This document shows, in pieces, positions 29,304-32,315 of a DNA stretch of 32,315 nucleotides (positions within the stretch are counted from its first letter, which is position 1; each line of letters starts with the position of its first letter). The stretch lies in contig URZI01000018.1 in the NCBI GenBank assembly GCA_900552385.1, positions 1 to 32,315 on the forward strand. The letters run 5' to 3'. The notes below the pieces were generated by a model that made no database searches, was not told where the DNA came from, and worked only from the letters and a program-made list of their open reading frames with translations. The DNA is from an uncultured Collinsella sp. (GTDB taxonomy: Bacteria; Actinomycetota; Coriobacteriia; Coriobacteriales; Coriobacteriaceae). The translations under genes were made by a program, and so were the position numbers.

Positions 29304-32207
29304 ATGACCCAGCCCTTGCCCTGGGAAAAGAACGCCGCGGTACCCGTGCCGCCCACGCCGGAACCCGTGCCGCTCGATGCATACACCGCCCCCGCTGCGC
29401 CGGAGCCCGAGCTCGTTCCGCTCGACATCTACGACGCTCCCGCGCCGGCGCCCAAGCCCGCCAAGCCGCTCGTCGACCTCGACAGCCTTAATCCCGCCCA
29501 GCGCGAGGCGGTCCTGACCACCGAGGGTCCGTTGCTGGTCCTTGCCGGCGCCGGCTCGGGCAAGACCCGCGTCTTGACCTTTCGCATCGCACATATGCTC
29601 GGCGACCTGGGCGTTAAGCCCTGGCAGATCCTTGCCATCACGTTTACCAACAAGGCCGCGGCCGAGATGCGCGAGCGTCTGGCGGCACTCATCCCCAGCG
29701 GTACCCGCGGCATGTGGGTGTGCACCTTCCATGCTATGTGCGTGCGCATGCTGCGCGAGGACGCTGACCTGCTGGGCTACACCGGTCAGTTCACCATCTA
29801 CGATGACGACGATTCCAAGCGCATGGTGCGCGATATTATGCAGGCGCTCGGTATCGAGCAAAAGCAATTCCCCATCAATATGATCCGCAGCAAGATCAGT
29901 TCGGCCAAAAACGCCATGATCGGCCCCGAGGACATGCTCAAATCCGCCGACAGCCCCAACGACAAAAAGGCCGCGCAGGTCTACTTGGAGCTGGAACGCC
30001 GCCTGCGCGCCGCCAACGCGATGGACTTCGACGACCTGCTCGTGCGCACGCTCGAGCTGCTGCGCACCCGCCCCGAGGTGCTCGACAAGTACCAAGAGCG
30101 CTTCCGCTACATTAGCGTCGACGAGTATCAGGACACCAATCACGTCCAGTACGAGATCGCCAACCTGCTGGCCGCCAAGTACCAAAACCTCATGGTCGTG
30201 GGCGACGATGACCAGTCCATTTATAGCTGGCGTGGCGCCGACATCACCAACATCCTGGACTTTGAGCAGGACTTTAAAAACTGCAAGACCGTTAAGCTGG
30301 AGCAGAACTACCGCTCCACGGGCCATATCCTGAGCGCCGCCAACGCCGTGGTGCGCCACAACTCGCAGCGCAAGGACAAGCGCCTGTTTACGGCCGAGGG
30401 CGATGGCGAGAAGATCCAGGCCTTCCAGGCAAGCGATGAGCGCGACGAGGGCCGCTGGATTGCCGGCGAGATCGAGAAGCTGCACTCCAAGGGCACGAGT
30501 TACGACGACATCGCCGTGTTCTACCGCACCAACGCTCAGTCGCGTATTCTCGAAGATATGTTCCTGCGCGCAGGCGTGCCCTACAAGATCGTGGGTGGCA
30601 CGCGATTCTTCGACCGTGCCGAGATCCGCGACGTCATGGCCTATCTTAAGATGATTGTGAACCCGGCCGACGAGATGAGCGTCAAGCGCGTCATCAACAC
30701 GCCGCGCCGCGGCATCGGCTCCACCTCGATTCAAAAGATTGAGCAGCTGGCACGCGACAACCGCTGCTCGTTCTTCCAAGCCTGCGAGATCGCAACAGCC
30801 GAGACGGGCATGTTTAGCGCCAAGGTGCGCAACGGCCTGTCGAGCTTTGTGGCGCTGGTGCGCGAGGGTCGCCGCATGGACGGCGAGCTCAAGGACGTCG
30901 TCGAGATGATCGTCGATAAGACGGGCCTGCTGCAGGCTTTCCGCGCCGAGGGCACCATGGAGTCCGAGAGCCGCGCCGAGAACATCCAGGAATTCCTGGG
31001 CGTCGCCGCCGAATTTGAGGAGACGCACGAGGATATCGAAGGTACGCTCGAGAGCTTGGAAGAGCTGCGCGCTGCCGGTGTTGCCGATGTGCCTGCTAGC
31101 GCCGAGCCCGAGCCTGTCGTGGTGAGCGCGCCTGCGCCCGAACCGGGGCCATCTGCCCCGGTATCCTCGTTTGAGGCGCTCGTTGGCGCGCGTGACGCCG
31201 CGGGCTCCAATCCGCTCGATAGCTTGGCCGCTCCGGCGCTGTCTCCGCAGGATGCCCTGGCCGCCGCCATCGCGGGCAACGCGTATGCCGCGCCGACGGA
31301 GATGCCGGCGGGTGCCGTGCATGCCGACGAGATCGAGCGCACCTACGGTCCGCTCACCTGTAAGGCGCTGCCGGCGCTCATGGAGTGGCTGGCCCTGCGC
31401 TCCGACTTGGATTCCCTGGCCGGCGAGACGCATGCCATTACCATGATGACCATCCACTCCGCCAAGGGCCTGGAGTTCCCGGCGGTGTTCGTGGCCGGCA
31501 TGGAGGAGGGTATCTTCCCGCACATGCACGACTTTGGCGGTAGTGACGATCCGGGCAAGCTCGAGGAGGAGCGTCGCTTGGCCTACGTCGCCATCACGCG
31601 TGCTCGCAAGCGCCTGTTCCTGACCTATGCGGCCACGCGTCGCACCTACGGCTCGACCTCTGCCAACCCGCGCTCGCGCTTCCTCAACGAGATTCCGTTT
31701 GAGGATATCGAGTTTAGCGGCATCGGTTCTGCCGGTTTTGAGGGCACGGGCTGGGAGAAACGCGGCGACCGACACGGCACCTTTGGATCGGGTATGGGCT
31801 CGGACATGTATGGCGGCAAGGTGTTTGGTTCGCATACGCGCTCGACCGGCGGTTCCGGTTCGCGTGGCGGATCGAGCTTTGACGATTTCTTTGGCGGCAG
31901 CAGCTACGGGACCGAGCGCCATCGTGGGGTTTCGCCCGATGCCGGCCGTGTTGCCTCGACCTTTGGTTCGGGTGCGCCGCGAGCCAAAAAGCCGTCGTCC
32001 AAGGTGTCCCCGACGGTGGAGCGCAAGGTCGATCGTGCCAGCGCATCGCAGGACTTTGCCGCGGGCGATACCGTGAGCCACAAGACTTTTGGCACGGGTA
32101 CCGTGTTCTCGGTCGTCGGAGACATGATCGAGGTCCAATTCGAAAAGACCGGCCAGACCAAAAAGCTTATGAAGGGATTCGCTCCGATCGTCAAGCTGAA
32201 TGCCTAA
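29304..32207 (+). CDS. pcrA: ATP-dependent DNA helicase PcrA/UvrD
   Basis: A superfamily 1A 3'-5' helicase for nucleotide excision repair, removal of stalled RecA and RNA polymerase, and plasmid replication. The 967-residue protein has a Pro/Ala-rich tail (1-56), Q motif LNPAQREAV, Walker A LAGAGSGKTR (81-90), motif Ia ITFTNKAAAEMRERL, motif II VDEYQDTN (272-279), motif III VVGDDDQSIYSWRGA, motif IV LEQNYRSTG, motif V MMTIHSAKGLEFPAVF, motif VI RRLAYVAITRARKRL, and a C-terminal Tudor-like domain GDTVSHKTFGTGTVFSVVGD. Between the 2B region and motif V an extra stretch of about 100 residues (roughly 586-686), rich in Pro, Ala and Ser, is absent from B. subtilis PcrA. ATG 29304 follows GAGGAG. 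Confidence 0.97.
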   Translation: MTQPLPWEKNAAVPVPPTPEPVPLDAYTAPAAPEPELVPLDIYDAPAPAPKPAKPLVDLDSLNPAQREAVLTTEGPLLVLAGAGSGKTRVLTFRIAHMLGDLGVKPWQILAITFTNKAAAEMRERLAALIPSGTRGMWVCTFHAMCVRMLREDADLLGYTGQFTIYDDDDSKRMVRDIMQALGIEQKQFPINMIRSKISSAKNAMIGPEDMLKSADSPNDKKAAQVYLELERRLRAANAMDFDDLLVRTLELLRTRPEVLDKYQERFRYISVDEYQDTNHVQYEIANLLAAKYQNLMVVGDDDQSIYSWRGADITNILDFEQDFKNCKTVKLEQNYRSTGHILSAANAVVRHNSQRKDKRLFTAEGDGEKIQAFQASDERDEGRWIAGEIEKLHSKGTSYDDIAVFYRTNAQSRILEDMFLRAGVPYKIVGGTRFFDRAEIRDVMAYLKMIVNPADEMSVKRVINTPRRGIGSTSIQKIEQLARDNRCSFFQACEIATAETGMFSAKVRNGLSSFVALVREGRRMDGELKDVVEMIVDKTGLLQAFRAEGTMESESRAENIQEFLGVAAEFEETHEDIEGTLESLEELRAAGVADVPASAEPEPVVVSAPAPEPGPSAPVSSFEALVGARDAAGSNPLDSLAAPALSPQDALAAAIAGNAYAAPTEMPAGAVHADEIERTYGPLTCKALPALMEWLALRSDLDSLAGETHAITMMTIHSAKGLEFPAVFVAGMEEGIFPHMHDFGGSDDPGKLEEERRLAYVAITRARKRLFLTYAATRRTYGSTSANPRSRFLNEIPFEDIEFSGIGSAGFEGTGWEKRGDRHGTFGSGMGSDMYGGKVFGSHTRSTGGSGSRGGSSFDDFFGGSSYGTERHRGVSPDAGRVASTFGSGAPRAKKPSSKVSPTVERKVDRASASQDFAAGDTVSHKTFGTGTVFSVVGDMIEVQFEKTGQTKKLMKGFAPIVKLNA

Positions 32208-32246
32208 CTGCGAGGTTGACCGGGCGCGCCGGGGGCTTTGATCGCC

Positions 32247-32315
32247 TGCTCGGACAGTCCTGCTCGCACGGAGAGCACATTAAGTGCTCTCCGTGCGAGC
32301 AGGACTGTCCGAGCA
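32247..32315. repeat. Perfect 32-bp-arm palindrome at the contig end
   Basis: Arms 32247-32278 and 32284-32315 are perfect reverse complements around a 5-nt loop ATTAA; the arm begins TGCTCGGACAGTCC. The right arm stops exactly at the last base. It starts 40 bases after the pcrA stop, where a terminator would be expected. It may be a real repeat that broke the assembly or a fold-back artefact. Confidence 0.9.

Noticed and set aside
29286..32138. 950-residue minus-strand frame over pcrA
   Set aside because: Antisense shadow produced by GC-rich third positions; the plus-strand helicase has all motifs.

Overview
The window is high-GC DNA from an actinobacterium, most likely class Coriobacteriia and probably Collinsella. 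I infer this from gene content and order, from the many GC-rich intergenic hairpins, and from the his, eno-divIC-ppx and DUF2207 gene types; no marker gene proves it. The window looks like one complete assembly contig. Bases 1-45 are a synthetic Illumina Nextera i7 adapter, and the last 69 bases are a perfect palindrome that stops exactly at the end.

Layout. (1) 46-4520: the end of a histidine operon, hisB(partial)-hisH-hisA-hisF-hisI-hisE, with a convergent PHP-type histidinol-phosphatase gene, so the second half of histidine synthesis is together. (2) 4820-6774: stand-alone LarC C-terminal domain (nickel-pincer cofactor), YfcE-type phosphodiesterase, mazG. (3) 6964-10222: eno, a DivIC/FtsB-like divisome protein, and an exopolyphosphatase/GppA. 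(4) 10226-12228: an accessory patch holding an AAA ATPase/DUF4143 gene bracketed by two related inverted repeats, a 33-bp tandem repeat before it, and a duplicated tRNA-Leu 3' end and terminator next to tRNA-Leu(UAA). (5) 12260-16415: a membrane-anchored TPR-like protein, a lone PTS IIB plus a VOC protein, and a DUF4342 protein with an OmpR-type two-component system. (6) 16630-19027: a 161-bp MITE-like element with a possible 32-residue ORF, a small membrane protein, a metallophosphoesterase and GluQRS. (7) 19536-25087: a DUF2207 membrane protein, a GNAT acetyltransferase, purH and an unrecognised protein. (8) 25266-32207: a BceRS-like two-component system, a universal stress protein, UppP and a PcrA/UvrD helicase.

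Most coding content is core housekeeping. The unusual content lies between genes. At least five sites carry a short hairpin with a related 17-19 nt loop (core GGGRACGTTCCT or a diverged form), while the stem differs between copies and still pairs. A second family of ~95-100 bp palindromes with a GCGTAC..GTACGC core follows hisF and purH. Others are single long inverted repeats. I read these as REP/MITE-like dispersed elements; whether they act as terminators, as RNA-protein binding sites or as transposable units cannot be decided from one window.
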